64,000 bases of DNA from Pseudomonas sp. SJZ074 (GCF_007828215.1 NZ_VIUE01000004.1:62001-126000), one strand, 5' to 3'. Positions 18,621 through 27,212 are shown, counted from the stretch's first letter. A program made the numbers and translations. The notes: a model not told the origin generated them from the letters alone.

Positions 18621-19834
18621 GATGCGCGACTACCTGCCAATGCAGAGGTCCGGACAGGTGACTTCAGCGCATCGGCAATGGCCAGGACTTCCTGCCGTGC
18701 AGACGAGTCTTCGTCTTCCAGTAATGGGTTGACACCAAAAGCGAGGCCTTCGCTGATGGCATGATCGAGCGGCAGGACACCGATCAATTGTTTGCCGAAA
18801 CGACGCTTGAGCACTTCCAGCATGTCCTGGCAGAACGTGCGCGAGGCATCGAACTGGCTGACGACATAGTGACAGTCCCGACGCCAGGCCTGATGGGCAC
18901 GTCCTTCGAGCAATCGATCGATGGGGTCCAGCGTCATGAACGAGGCCGGGTCCGGCGTGATGACGACGATCAGTTGGTCGGCGACATCGAGTACCTGCTC
19001 CAGATACAGAGTGCGGCCAGGCGGTGTGTCGAGAATCACCACATCGTCAGCCGCCAGATCCATGCGCGCCAACTGCCGCGCCAACCAATGAGTGTCGTCC
19101 TCGAGGAAACGCTCAAGCGCGCGACGCTCCTGTCCCGAGACCGGACCGAAAGGCAGGACGCGGGTTCCGCCGATGCCATCGAGCAGCAAGCCGCTCCAGC
19201 ACTCGCCGGTCAGGCTGGCGCTGGCCATGCCTGCGACATCCGGACTGACACCCAGGTGATATTGCAACGCGTTTTGCGGATCCAGATCGATGGCCAGCCT
19301 GCGCCCCTTGGCACCCAGCGCGCCCGCCAGTGCCGCACAGAGCGTACTTTTGCCCACACCGCCCTTTGGCGACACCACCGCGATGACCCGGGCCGCAGTG
19401 ACCGCTACAGAACCGTTCGGGATCGACCGGCGTAACGCCTCCTCGTTCTGCGCACGTGCCTCGGCCTGACGCTCAAGCGCGACTTCAGCCAGCAGGGAGC
19501 GTAAGGAACCAGCACTGGCGGGGACTGAAACAGGTTCGGATACCGCCGCGTCGGCCGACATGGCCTCAAGCAGATCATCCAGCACCGGCTCGACTCGCCG
19601 GTCCAGCGGATGAGCTAGCGTCGCCATCGTCTCAGGCAGCGGCTGCGCAGTTTCGATTGACTCAGGAACAACAGCTGCCGGCGGCTTTTCCGTCACCACG
19701 AAAGCGTCGGATGCAGCAGGTACCGGAGATTCTGGCAATTCCTTGTAATTGAAGGAATTCTCCATCTCGATATAGCTGGCCGCACTCTCTCCGAACCTGC
19801 TCATCAGGTTGTCAATATCATTTGTCCGATTCAT
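18617..19834 (-). CDS. wssA: MinD/ParA-like cellulose ATPase WssA (BcsQ) with N-terminal extension
   Basis: 405 aa. The C-terminal 260 residues are a BcsQ-type MinD/ParA ATPase, with Walker A SPKGGVGKST (PKGGVGKST at 156-164), the LAIDLDPQNAL strand (D183) and VVILDTPPG. BcsQ helps place and assemble the synthase at the cell pole. The first 150 residues are low-complexity and Pro/Ala/Glu-rich, but begin with DIDNLMSRFGESAASYIEM. This resembles the short helical motif of BcsP/BcsR-type partners, so this may be a natural fusion (inference). First gene of the operon. Confidence 0.87.
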   Translation of the reverse strand: MNRTNDIDNLMSRFGESAASYIEMENSFNYKELPESPVPAASDAFVVTEKPPAAVVPESIETAQPLPETMATLAHPLDRRVEPVLDDLLEAMSADAAVSEPVSVPASAGSLRSLLAEVALERQAEARAQNEEALRRSIPNGSVAVTAARVIAVVSPKGGVGKSTLCAALAGALGAKGRRLAIDLDPQNALQYHLGVSPDVAGMASASLTGECWSGLLLDGIGGTRVLPFGPVSGQERRALERFLEDDTHWLARQLARMDLAADDVVILDTPPGRTLYLEQVLDVADQLIVVITPDPASFMTLDPIDRLLEGRAHQAWRRDCHYVVSQFDASRTFCQDMLEVLKRRFGKQLIGVLPLDHAISEGLAFGVNPLLEDEDSSARQEVLAIADALKSPVRTSALAGSRAS

Positions 19835-20030
19835 AAGCCCTTCACGGCGAGGTCAGTAGCATTCGGGCTCGTATAACGGCAAGCGAGTGCATTCGCGTGG
19901 CGAAATGATATCGTCAATATTTTGTTAACAACAAGCTCTTTTATTGGATCCAATAGAGAAAAAGACAGACGGACGCCAAAGTATTGGCGCCGACTGTTTC
20001 ACAGGCTTATCAGTGCGCGGCAACGACTGA
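19835..20030 (-). promoter_or_regulatory. wss operon promoter region with two perfect palindromes
   Basis: This gene-free AT-rich stretch is the only upstream region available to wssA-I. It contains TTGTTAACAA at 19922-19931 and TATTGGATCCAATA at 19942-19955, both perfect palindromes, 88-121 bp upstream of the wssA ATG. GTCAATAT at 19913-19920 recalls one half of a FleQ box (GTCAATAAATTGAC), but the other half is not convincing. No clear -35/-10 pair was assigned. Confidence 0.45.
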
Positions 20031-20456
20031 TTATTTGGCGAAGATTTGGCTCATATCCCTGAATGCCTTGAACTCCAGGGCGTTACCGCAGGGATCGAAC
20101 AGGAACATGGTGGCCTGCTCGCCCACCTGCCCTTTGAAACGGACGTAAGGCTCGATCACGAACTCGGTGCCAAAGGACTTCAGGCGCTCGGCCAGCGCCT
20201 CCCACGCTTCCCAACCCAGGATGATCCCGAAATGCGGAACGGGAACGTCGTGTCCATCGACTGGATTGCTGTGGACGTCCTCTTGCGAGGCCGTCCTGGG
20301 GTGCTCGTGGATGACCAGTTGGTGGCCATAGAAATTGAAGTCGACCCACTGGGTGCTGGAACGCCCCTCCTCCAGGCCAAAGACTTCACCATAAAAGGCT
20401 CGTGCGGCGGCCAGGTCATAGACGGGGATTGCGAGGTGGAAAGGCGAAAGGTTCAT
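20031..20456 (-). CDS. VOC-family (glyoxalase/dioxygenase-fold) protein
   Basis: 141 aa. The ATG at 20456 is chosen because GGAG sits just upstream and the VOC fold starts at once ([20 protein letters not shown]). The second beta-alpha-beta-beta-beta half ends with [13 protein letters not shown]. His near residue 7, another His in the middle (HQLVIHEH) and Glu in NALEF are plausible metal ligands. Substrate is unknown: glyoxalase I, extradiol dioxygenase and antibiotic-binding proteins all share the fold. It is divergent from a LysR gene, which probably controls it. Confidence 0.78.
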   Translation of the reverse strand: MNLSPFHLAIPVYDLAAARAFYGEVFGLEEGRSSTQWVDFNFYGHQLVIHEHPRTASQEDVHSNPVDGHDVPVPHFGIILGWEAWEALAERLKSFGTEFVIEPYVRFKGQVGEQATMFLFDPCGNALEFKAFRDMSQIFAK

Positions 20457-20512
20457 CAGCGCTCCAATAATGATATTTGCGGATGAACGAGCGTAGGCCG
20501 GAAAATCATCAA

Positions 20513-20534
20513 GAAAAATCAATATATATTTTTC
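20513..20534. promoter_or_regulatory. Inverted repeat in the VOC/lysR divergent promoter
   Basis: GAAAAAT (20513-20519) and ATTTTTC (20528-20534) form a perfect 7-bp inverted repeat with an AT-rich 8-nt spacer between the two divergent starts. It is a candidate binding site for the adjacent LysR protein. Confidence 0.35.
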
Positions 20535-20557
20535 AGAAGCACAACTAATATTTGTGA

Positions 20558-21448
20558 ATGATCAAAGAGCTCAAGACCCTTGTCGCTGTAGCCCGGGAGG
20601 GTACGTTCGCCGCCGCCGGGAACAGGATCGGCCTCACCCAGGCGGCGGTCAGCGCCCAGATCCAGCGCCTGGAGGCCGAACTCGGCTTCGAGATCTTCGA
20701 CAGGAAAGGCCGTTCGGCCCACCTCAACCGGATGGGCCACCAGATACTCCTGCAGGCGCAGGAACTGCTTCGTCTTTATGACAATCTGGGCGCCGCCACC
20801 GTGGGGCTGCCTGCCAGCACCTTGGTCAATATCGGCGCCATCGCTTCCGTCCAGCGCTCCTATCTGCCCGACGCGCTGGCCCGGTTCCACCAACAGTGCC
20901 CACCGTGTCGGACGCGAGTCGTCCCGGGCTTGTCGATGGAGTTGGTCAACCTGGTGGATGCCGGCGAAATCGACATGGCGGTCATCATTCGCCCGCCCTT
21001 CTCGCTCCAGAGCGATCTGCGCTGGACAACCCTGGCGCTCGAGCCCTATCGCCTGATCGTGCCCCGTGATGCACCGGGGGAAGACTGGGCGGAACTGCTC
21101 TCCAGCCACCCCTTCGTCCGGTACGACCGGTCGTCCTTCGGTGGCAGGCAGGTCGATCGTTTCTTGCGGCAGATGCACTTCAACGTGCGAGAGGTTTGTG
21201 AGCTGGATGAACTGGAGGCCATCATCAGGCTGGTTGAAAATGGCGTAGGCGTAGCGCTCGTGCCGCAGACAGTGTCCCATCGGCAATGGCCGGCAAGCAT
21301 CCGTGCGCTCGACCTTGGTCCCCACACGTTCCATCGCGATATCGGACTGGTGCATCGACCGCGACAAACCTTGAGCGAACCGGTGCGGATCCTGGCCCAG
21401 CTTATAAGTGATCAAGTCAAGGGGCGCTCCGGACGGCCCCAAGCATGA
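20558..21448 (+). CDS. LysR-family transcriptional regulator
   Basis: 296 aa of standard LTTR length. The HTH spans about 1-60 ([22 protein letters not shown]), followed by the periplasmic-binding-protein-like effector domain (about 88-290). It is transcribed divergently from the VOC gene 101 bp away, the usual LysR-target arrangement. It converges on the FAD oxidoreductase gene, with a hairpin at 21452-21472 between the two stops. Confidence 0.9.
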   Translation: MIKELKTLVAVAREGTFAAAGNRIGLTQAAVSAQIQRLEAELGFEIFDRKGRSAHLNRMGHQILLQAQELLRLYDNLGAATVGLPASTLVNIGAIASVQRSYLPDALARFHQQCPPCRTRVVPGLSMELVNLVDAGEIDMAVIIRPPFSLQSDLRWTTLALEPYRLIVPRDAPGEDWAELLSSHPFVRYDRSSFGGRQVDRFLRQMHFNVREVCELDELEAIIRLVENGVGVALVPQTVSHRQWPASIRALDLGPHTFHRDIGLVHRPRQTLSEPVRILAQLISDQVKGRSGRPQA

Positions 21449-21451
21449 AAA

Positions 21452-21472
21452 GGCCACTCGAATCGAGTGGCC
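21452..21472. terminator. Hairpin between convergent lysR and FAD-oxidase genes
   Basis: GGCCACTCG and CGAGTGGCC form a perfect 9-bp GC-rich stem with an AAT loop, located between two convergent stop codons (21448 and 21481). There is an A-rich run on the left (AAAA), giving a short U-tract only for the minus-strand transcript. Probably a bidirectional terminator. Confidence 0.6.
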
Positions 21473-21480
21473 GTCAGGGG

Positions 21481-22803
21481 TCAGATCGCGCCCACATTCA
21501 TTTTCGAACCATCGGTCAAACGCGAGAGACGGTAGGGTTGGGGATCGACACAGGGCGTATCGTTGGCGACCAGATCAGCAGCCAGGTAACCGATCCCCGG
21601 CCCCAGACCGAACCCATGCCCGGAACAGCCCGCCGCAAGGACAAAACCTGACAGCCCGTCCACGGCAGAAATCACCGGTACGGCATCGGGGGTAAAGTCG
21701 ACATACCCGCCCCAGGTCTCAGCCACTTCAATGTTCGCCAGCGCCGGGAAACGCGCCCGGACCCGCTTCAGGATCTCGGCAACAGCCTCGGGCCCGGCCT
21801 CGGGATCGAGGACACGGTTGCGCTCGAACGCCAGGGGTTTATCCGCCCCCCAACCTGCCAACCCTTCGGGACCATGGATAAAGGACTTGCCGATGCCGAA
21901 CTCCATGGCGGCCAGCCGCTTGACGAACATGGGCATGAAAGCCTTCCCATGGCGCAGGCCCTGGGGCGTGACGTCAAGCCGGGCCTTGCCACTGATGGCG
22001 ATCGTATAACTGCCATCCAGACGGCGGGTGAGCGCGAAATCCGGGGTGTAGAGCGCATCCCCGAGATTCGGCGCCGGGCGCGTGCGCAGCGCGGTCTGGC
22101 GCACACTCGCCTGGGGAAAGTTCAACCCGTGGCGTCGACAGAACGCCGATGCCCAGGCGCCGGCGGCACAGAGGACAGCTTGGGTGCGGATGACACCTTT
22201 TTCGGTGATCACCCCTGTCACCGCGCCATTGGTGATATCGAGGTCGTAGGCAGCGCAGTCCTGGTGGAGGGTGGCACCAAGCGCACGTGCGCCCTCGGCA
22301 ATTCCCGGCGCCGCGAGCGCGGGCTCCGCCTTGCCGTCATCGACGGAATGCACGCCACCCAGCCATTGCCGACCGACAGCCGGGATCGCGGAGGTGGCCT
22401 CCCCGGGGCTCAGTATCCGCGTCTTGATGTCGAATTGACGGGCGATATCCAGCCACGCTTCCCATTCGGCGAGTTGCCTGGCGTTGTCGGTGGCGTACTT
22501 GAGACCGCAACGGCGGAAACCGAGATCGATGCCAATCTGCGCCGTGAGCTCATCCCACAGTCGCAAGGCGATTCCAGAGAGAGGCAGCTCGCGGGCATCG
22601 CGATTCTGCTGGCGGCACCAGCCCCAGTTGCGGCTCGACTGTTCGCCGCCGACATAGCCCTTCTCGACCAGGGCCACCGAGAGCCCCCGTCTCGCCAAAA
22701 AGTAAGCGGCAGTCGTGCCGATGATGCCGCCGCCAATGATCACCACATCGGCATGGGAAGGGAGCTTTTCATCGCTGGGGATGCGTTTTATCGAGGGTGA
22801 CAT
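21481..22803 (-). CDS. FAD-dependent amine/amino-acid oxidoreductase (DAO family)
   Basis: 440 aa. The dinucleotide-binding motif VVIIGGGIIGTTAAYFLARR is at about 20-39, the FAD-contact segment SSRNWGWCRQQNRDAREL follows at about 56-73, and the C-terminus has the DAO GHGFGLGPGIG loop. These enzymes oxidise glycine derivatives, D-amino acids or amines. The exact substrate cannot be read here. A frameshifted Asp/Glu racemase-like gene lies upstream on the same strand, and its promoter region matches this gene's over 62 ungapped bp, so the two look co-regulated. An MFS transporter follows further upstream on the other strand. The set suggests catabolism of an amino-acid-like compound (inference). 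Confidence 0.85.
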   Translation of the reverse strand: MSPSIKRIPSDEKLPSHADVVIIGGGIIGTTAAYFLARRGLSVALVEKGYVGGEQSSRNWGWCRQQNRDARELPLSGIALRLWDELTAQIGIDLGFRRCGLKYATDNARQLAEWEAWLDIARQFDIKTRILSPGEATSAIPAVGRQWLGGVHSVDDGKAEPALAAPGIAEGARALGATLHQDCAAYDLDITNGAVTGVITEKGVIRTQAVLCAAGAWASAFCRRHGLNFPQASVRQTALRTRPAPNLGDALYTPDFALTRRLDGSYTIAISGKARLDVTPQGLRHGKAFMPMFVKRLAAMEFGIGKSFIHGPEGLAGWGADKPLAFERNRVLDPEAGPEAVAEILKRVRARFPALANIEVAETWGGYVDFTPDAVPVISAVDGLSGFVLAAGCSGHGFGLGPGIGYLAADLVANDTPCVDPQPYRLSRLTDGSKMNVGAI

Positions 22804-22906
22804 GCCAAGAGTCTCATCTGGATGGGGTTATCAAGCCGGGCAATGCAGGCCGTTTTTCCAACAACCTGATGGTGATCATTACGCCATGCACCGCCTATAG
22901 AGCTGT

Positions 22907-22968
22907 CTCGTTTTCACCGTACTAAATCGCAGAAAAACTTGTTTTGGAGGCATGCGCAGCACAATCTG
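22907..22968 (-). promoter_or_regulatory. Shared promoter module, copy A (FAD oxidase)
   Basis: This 62-bp segment, 104 bp upstream of the FAD-oxidase start, aligns without gaps to 23735-23796 in front of the racemase gene at about 44 of 62 positions. The identical blocks are at the ends (CTCGTTTTCA and CAGCACAATCTG), with a conserved TCGCAG in the middle. End blocks with a variable middle suggest protein-binding sites rather than a random duplicate. Confidence 0.5.
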
Positions 22969-22998
22969 CCACAGCCTCCAGGTACCCTCGTTATCGCT

Positions 22999-23654
22999 TC
23001 ATTCGGCGCAGCGCCTGGCAATTTCCGCCATCAATAACGACGGGCTCGCCAATACCGGGCATTTCAGTTCAGCGGCGAGCCTGTCGCGCAAATGCGCCAG
23101 CGATGCCTGGGCGAGCACCAGCACATCCACCTCGTCGGAAATCCCGCCAGCCGCTTCAAGGAGTATCTCGTCATGCCGCGCCCGATCGCCCGCCATCAGT
23201 GCCTGGTAGGCCTCGGGGCGCAGTACCGTCTTGATCGTGACATCGCGTCCTTGCCCTGCGGCATGGGCCTGCAATAGCGCGCTGCTCGGTTCCACCGTGC
23301 TGGTCGCCGTGCAAAGCAGGCCAATTCGCGTGCCACGGCGCACCGCTTCCGAGGCCATCGGGTCATCGATCTTCAGGATCGGCTGCGACACTATGCTGCG
23401 CGCGATGTCGACAGCCGGAGACGTCGATGAACAGGTGACGACGATCAGGTCAGGCTGCGCTTGCGCCGCCAGCACAATCTGATCAACCACGCGCTGGTAG
23501 ACCTGCGGCTGCGGTACGCCACGCAACAGGTCCTGCAGCAGGCTTTCGTTAAGGATATGGAAGCAGTCGACGGCGGGCATCTCGCACGCATACGCGCCCG
23601 AAACTCCTCGACCAGAAAACCGACGGTATGGATGAAAGCGATCCGCTGGGTCAT
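22999..23654 (-). pseudogene. Asp/Glu/hydantoin racemase-family gene with a frameshift near its 5' end
   Basis: The true start is the ATG at 23654, 7 nt after a strong AGGAGA. It encodes MTQRIAFIHTVGFLVEEFRA, the expected first strand of the racemase fold. After codon 24 (about 23583) the homologous reading continues in another frame (CEMPAVDCFHILNESLLQDL) to the stop at 22999. One missing base near 23580-23590 would restore a single protein of about 218 aa. A longer open frame from 23703 merely reads the 5' region out of frame. The body has VTCSSTSPAVD with the first catalytic Cys. The second Cys position reads LAQASLA, as in the hydantoin-racemase-like or isomerase subgroup. A sequencing error is an alternative to a real mutation. 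Confidence 0.7.
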
Positions 23655-23734
23655 GGAATTCTCCTGCGCGCGGGCTTATTAACGGGACATGGCTTCGTGT
23701 CATCCATTACCGCATGAATCACAGGCAAAGCCGC

Positions 23735-23796
23735 CTCGTTTTCAAGCCATGGAATCGCAGGAAAAATTTTTTATGGGCTGTATGCAGCACAATCTG
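23735..23796 (-). promoter_or_regulatory. Shared promoter module, copy B (racemase-like gene)
   Basis: Ungapped 62-bp counterpart of 22907-22968, located 81 bp upstream of the racemase-like start. Its end blocks CTCGTTTTCA and CAGCACAATCTG are identical to copy A. A shared regulator is inferred; neighbouring LysR proteins are candidates. Confidence 0.5.
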
Positions 23797-23849
23797 TCTG
23801 GCCTGACGGGCTTTTCGATGATGCTGCTCACTTAAGGAAGTAGGTGAGC

Positions 23850-23881
23850 CTGTGGCGAGGGGGGTTATCCCCTCGCCACAG
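23850..23881. repeat. REP-like palindrome
   Basis: The arms CTGTGGCGAGGGG and CCCCTCGCCACAG face each other around a short centre (the last arm bases can pair in more than one register). The GTGGCGAGG...CCTCGCCAC form is the typical REP palindrome of fluorescent pseudomonads. It could also act as a transcription terminator. Only one copy was seen in the window. Confidence 0.65.
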
Positions 23882-24121
23882 TGAACCGGGCATTGACGCC
23901 CCAAAATGAAACGCTTCCGCCTGCAACCCGCACCGGCTCATCTTGTTGCACAGCACACCCCGGGAAACAGGATCAGCGGCGCTCTTCGTTGTGCAAGCTC
24001 CCTCGCATCGCAGCCCTACCCGAACCGCAGCAATTGCAACGAAACATCCATTGTTCGATGCACCTCGAAGTGAGACATCTGCCCGACGCCTATTCTCTGA
24101 ACCCACACGAAGGAGATGGCG

Positions 24122-25390
24122 ATGACGCACAACCGATTTTTTGGAAAAACCGTACTGACCTGTACCTTCATCCTGGCAATGATCGGTTGGGGAATCGGTT
24201 TCTATGGGCCGCCGATCTACATGCAAGCGGTCATGGAGCGCACGGGGTGGCCCATCGCCCAGGTGTCGACGGCGGTCACTCTGCACTTTCTCAGCGGCAC
24301 GATCGTCATCGCCAACTTGCCAAGGCTCTACACACGCTTCGGCATTCCCATCATCACCCTGCTGGGCAGCATCGTCCTGGGCATCGGCGTGAACATCTGG
24401 GCCCAGGCCGACCTGCTCTGGGTGTTGTATGCCGGTGCCGTGTGCTCGGGTATCGGCTGGGTGACCTTGGGAGCGGCGGCCGTCAATACCCTGATCGCGC
24501 CGTGGTACGTCAAGGAAAGGCCCAAGGCCCTGGGCAAGGCCTACAACGGCGCCAGCATGGGTGGCGTCATCTTTTCGCCGCTGTGGGTGTGGTTGATCGA
24601 GGGTTTTGGCTTCACTACGGCGGCGCTGGTGATCAGCTTCATGGCCGTGCTAATCATCGGTACCCTCGCCCTTCTGGTCTTTAACAAGAGTCCGCAAAGC
24701 CTGGGACAGCATCCCGACGATGCCGACCAACCGGACCCCGTGACGCCCGGCTTCAACGCCACGCCATGGACCGCCGTGCAGACGCTCAAGGTGGCGAATT
24801 TCCGCACGTTGGCCAGCGGCATGTCCCTGGGGCTGTTCGCCCAGATCGGCCTGATCGCGCACCTGTACTCGATCCTGGTTGGACGCATGGGAGCCCACGA
24901 CGCCTCACTCGCCATGGGCCTGGCCACCGCCAGTGCCATGGGCGGTCGCTACATCGCCGCGCGCCTGATGACCCCAGGCATGAATCGCAGGCTGCTGGCC
25001 TGCCTATGTTATGCCATCCAGATGCTCGGGACCCTGATGCTCCTCGGCCTGGACCTGCATCCGTCCGTGGCCTGGGTGGCGGTGGTGCTGATCGGCTCCG
25101 GCATCGGCAACGCTACTTCCTTGCCGCCGCTGATCGCACAGACCGAGTTCAGCCGTGAACACACCGCCAGGGTCATCGCGCTGATGGTCGCGATCAGCCA
25201 GGCCACCTACGCCTTCGCCCCTGCATCTTTCGGTCTGGTGCGCGCTGCCTTCAGCCAACCGAATCAAGCCATCGTCGCCGTCGTGGCTGTCGCCGTCGTC
25301 GTGCAGATGCTCGCCATCCTGTCTTTCTACCGAGGGTTACCCGCCCACTCCTTCAGGATCAAACCAATCGAGCACCGCCATCAACGTTGA
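24122..25390 (+). CDS. MFS transporter (monocarboxylate/oxalate-formate antiporter-like)
   Basis: 422 aa with about 12 hydrophobic spans and a central hydrophilic loop (about 195-225). The start at 24122 is preferred over the ATG at 24116 because AGGAG (24111-24115) would abut the latter. The sequence IGWGIGFYGPPIYMQAV at the first span and the APWYVKERPKALGKAYNGAS loop are typical of the oxalate/formate-antiporter-like MFS group. The nearby FAD oxidase and racemase-like gene suggest an amino-acid-derived acid as substrate, but this is inference. The 3' end overlaps the convergent SDR gene by 32 bp. Confidence 0.85.
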   Translation: MTHNRFFGKTVLTCTFILAMIGWGIGFYGPPIYMQAVMERTGWPIAQVSTAVTLHFLSGTIVIANLPRLYTRFGIPIITLLGSIVLGIGVNIWAQADLLWVLYAGAVCSGIGWVTLGAAAVNTLIAPWYVKERPKALGKAYNGASMGGVIFSPLWVWLIEGFGFTTAALVISFMAVLIIGTLALLVFNKSPQSLGQHPDDADQPDPVTPGFNATPWTAVQTLKVANFRTLASGMSLGLFAQIGLIAHLYSILVGRMGAHDASLAMGLATASAMGGRYIAARLMTPGMNRRLLACLCYAIQMLGTLMLLGLDLHPSVAWVAVVLIGSGIGNATSLPPLIAQTEFSREHTARVIALMVAISQATYAFAPASFGLVRAAFSQPNQAIVAVVAVAVVVQMLAILSFYRGLPAHSFRIKPIEHRHQR

Positions 25391-26099
25391 GCACGGCACC
25401 GTTCATGAACGTGTTGGTCATCAAGAATACCGTTGCCGCACCGGCCTCCTCCGCCGTACCGATGCGACGCAGCGGCAGCGCCTGCTCCAGGGAGGCCACG
25501 TAGGCGTCACGTCCTTCGCCCAACGCCTTGCTGAAGATCGGCGTATCGATCGGGCCGGGCGACAGGGTGTTCACCCGAATCGGCGCCAACTCCAGGGCCA
25601 GGCCACGGGCCAGCGACTCCATGGCGGCCGATGCCGCCCCGATGACGGCAGTACCATGGGCATTGGGTCGATCAGCGAGCGCACCCGAGATGAAAGTGAT
25701 CGATCCGGTCTTGGACAACCGGTCACCCAGGATACGGATCGCGTTGATGGACGCCCAGATTCGCTCATCGAACGCCCGGCGCAGATGATCGACATCAGCG
25801 GTCAGGATGCTTCCGGTGACGAACGTACCGGCGAGCAGCACCAGGTGATCGACCACGGGAATGTCCGCCAGCGCGGCCTCGACCGCCTCACGGCGGGTCA
25901 CGTCGGCCGCGCGCCATCCATCCAGGCCGTGTTCCTTCGCCGCCTGCTCGGCACGGGCCGCATTCGAGCCGATGACCACGACCTTGGCACCGGCGGCCTT
26001 CGCCTGTATCGCGGCCGCCAGGCCGATGCCCGATGTGCCGCCGAAGACGACGACCGTACGGCCGGTGAGATTGGATGCAAGTGCTGGGGTGATGATCAT
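25359..26099 (-). CDS. SDR-family protein lacking the catalytic Tyr/Lys
   Basis: 246 aa from the ATG at 26099 (GGAGA upstream). The Rossmann motif FGGTSGIGLAAA is at about 19-30, the S138 region reads FISGA, and the C-terminus has MNGAVLNVDGGARLV. Where a classical SDR has YxxxK, aligned through the following AAxE, this protein reads AVIGAASAAMES. I153 therefore replaces Tyr and S157 replaces Lys. Either it is catalytically different or it binds cofactor without standard SDR chemistry; a divergent subgroup with this loss does exist. It is divergent from a LysR gene 99 bp away and overlaps the MFS gene tail to tail. Confidence 0.82.
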   Translation of the reverse strand: MIITPALASNLTGRTVVVFGGTSGIGLAAAIQAKAAGAKVVVIGSNAARAEQAAKEHGLDGWRAADVTRREAVEAALADIPVVDHLVLLAGTFVTGSILTADVDHLRRAFDERIWASINAIRILGDRLSKTGSITFISGALADRPNAHGTAVIGAASAAMESLARGLALELAPIRVNTLSPGPIDTPIFSKALGEGRDAYVASLEQALPLRRIGTAEEAGAATVFLMTNTFMNGAVLNVDGGARLV

Positions 26100-26198
26100 G
26101 TCGAGTCTCCAGTGAACGCCGGGATGGCGAGTGATGGAGCAAGCGTAAGGCTGTGAACGCAGATTGATAATTGGGGCTGAAGTCGCTTTACTAGTGCC

Positions 26199-27194
26199 AT
26201 GAAGGCACAAATTGGTTTAGACCGTCTTACCGGACTTATCGCATTCGCGCGCGCCGCCTCCCTGGGCAGCTATACCGCTGCGGCGCGGGCGCTCTCGGTG
26301 TCCCCTTCCGCCGTCAGCAAAAGTGTGCAGCGGCTTGAAGAGCACTTCGGGCTGATGCTGTTCACCCGCACCACGCGTTCCCTGACCCTCACCCCCGAAG
26401 GGCGGGATCTTTACGAACGGGCGTTGCGAATCCTGCGGGAAGTCGAGGAGATCGATCAGGCCGCCGTCGCCTCCCGCGCCGAGCCTGCAGGCGTCTTGAA
26501 AGTCACGGCGCCGCTGCCCATCGGCGTGAACATCCTGGCGCCGGCATTGCCCAGGTTCCGTGAGCAATACCCCAAACTGGCAATCGACCTGCGACTCGGC
26601 GACCAGTATTCCGACATCATCGAGCAAGGAATCGACGTCGCCATTCGCGTCGGAAACCTCAGTGATTCGCGCCTGGTTTCACGGCCCCTGGGGCCACATC
26701 GAATCGGCGCGTTTGCGTCGCCCCAATACCTCCAACGCAAAGGCATGCCGGCCACCGCTGAAGATCTTGCGGAACACGAGTGCGTGAACTTTCGCTACCA
26801 GAGTACCGGGCAAAGTCTGCGCTGGCCCTATCAGGCGGGCGACAAACAACTTGAGTGGAATCCCGACGCCGCATTCACCGTGGATGTCAGCGACGCGGTA
26901 GCGGCCATCATGGCGGCGGGAGGCGGCATCGGTATCACGCCGCATTACGTTGCTGCGTCCTATATCCGCCGGGGGGAACTGATTCCCGTCCTTCCCCAGT
27001 TCACCGCGGAACGCTTCTCCATCACCGCCTTGTGGCCGGAAAGCCGACGCGGCAGTCCCAACGTAAAAGCCTTCATCGCCTTTGTGCTTGAACTGTTTCC
27101 CGCCACGCCGTCCTGGGATGAGGCGGTGAATGAAGCGGCCGTGGCAAGACAGGTTCGATCGGTCGGTGGTGAACAACCCCACCGACCCCGCTAG
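26199..27194 (+). CDS. LysR-family regulator
   Basis: 331 aa, slightly long because of a C-terminal tail (about 305-331). The HTH is at about 10-68 (SYTAAARALSVSPSAVSKSV). The effector domain carries the LKVTAPLPIGVNILAPALPRF and VDVAIRVGNLSDSRLV blocks of the CrgA/DmlR-like branch, whose members commonly control an adjacent divergent oxidoreductase. The divergent SDR gene is the probable target. Confidence 0.9.
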   Translation: MKAQIGLDRLTGLIAFARAASLGSYTAAARALSVSPSAVSKSVQRLEEHFGLMLFTRTTRSLTLTPEGRDLYERALRILREVEEIDQAAVASRAEPAGVLKVTAPLPIGVNILAPALPRFREQYPKLAIDLRLGDQYSDIIEQGIDVAIRVGNLSDSRLVSRPLGPHRIGAFASPQYLQRKGMPATAEDLAEHECVNFRYQSTGQSLRWPYQAGDKQLEWNPDAAFTVDVSDAVAAIMAAGGGIGITPHYVAASYIRRGELIPVLPQFTAERFSITALWPESRRGSPNVKAFIAFVLELFPATPSWDEAVNEAAVARQVRSVGGEQPHRPR

Positions 27195-27212
27195 CCCCTC
27201 GAGAGGCCTGTA

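Larger units (their letters stand above)
23655..24121. other. Intergenic region between racemase-like gene and MFS gene
   Basis: No convincing gene is seen in these 467 bp. It holds the second promoter module (23735-23796), a REP-like hairpin (23850-23881) and the leader of the MFS gene. Open frames here on either strand lack family features and ribosome sites. Confidence 0.6.

Noticed and set aside
23445..23703. Alternative start of the racemase-like gene at 23703
   Set aside because: Residues before CEMPAVD read the true N-terminus out of frame, and the ribosome site belongs to the ATG at 23654 in the other frame.
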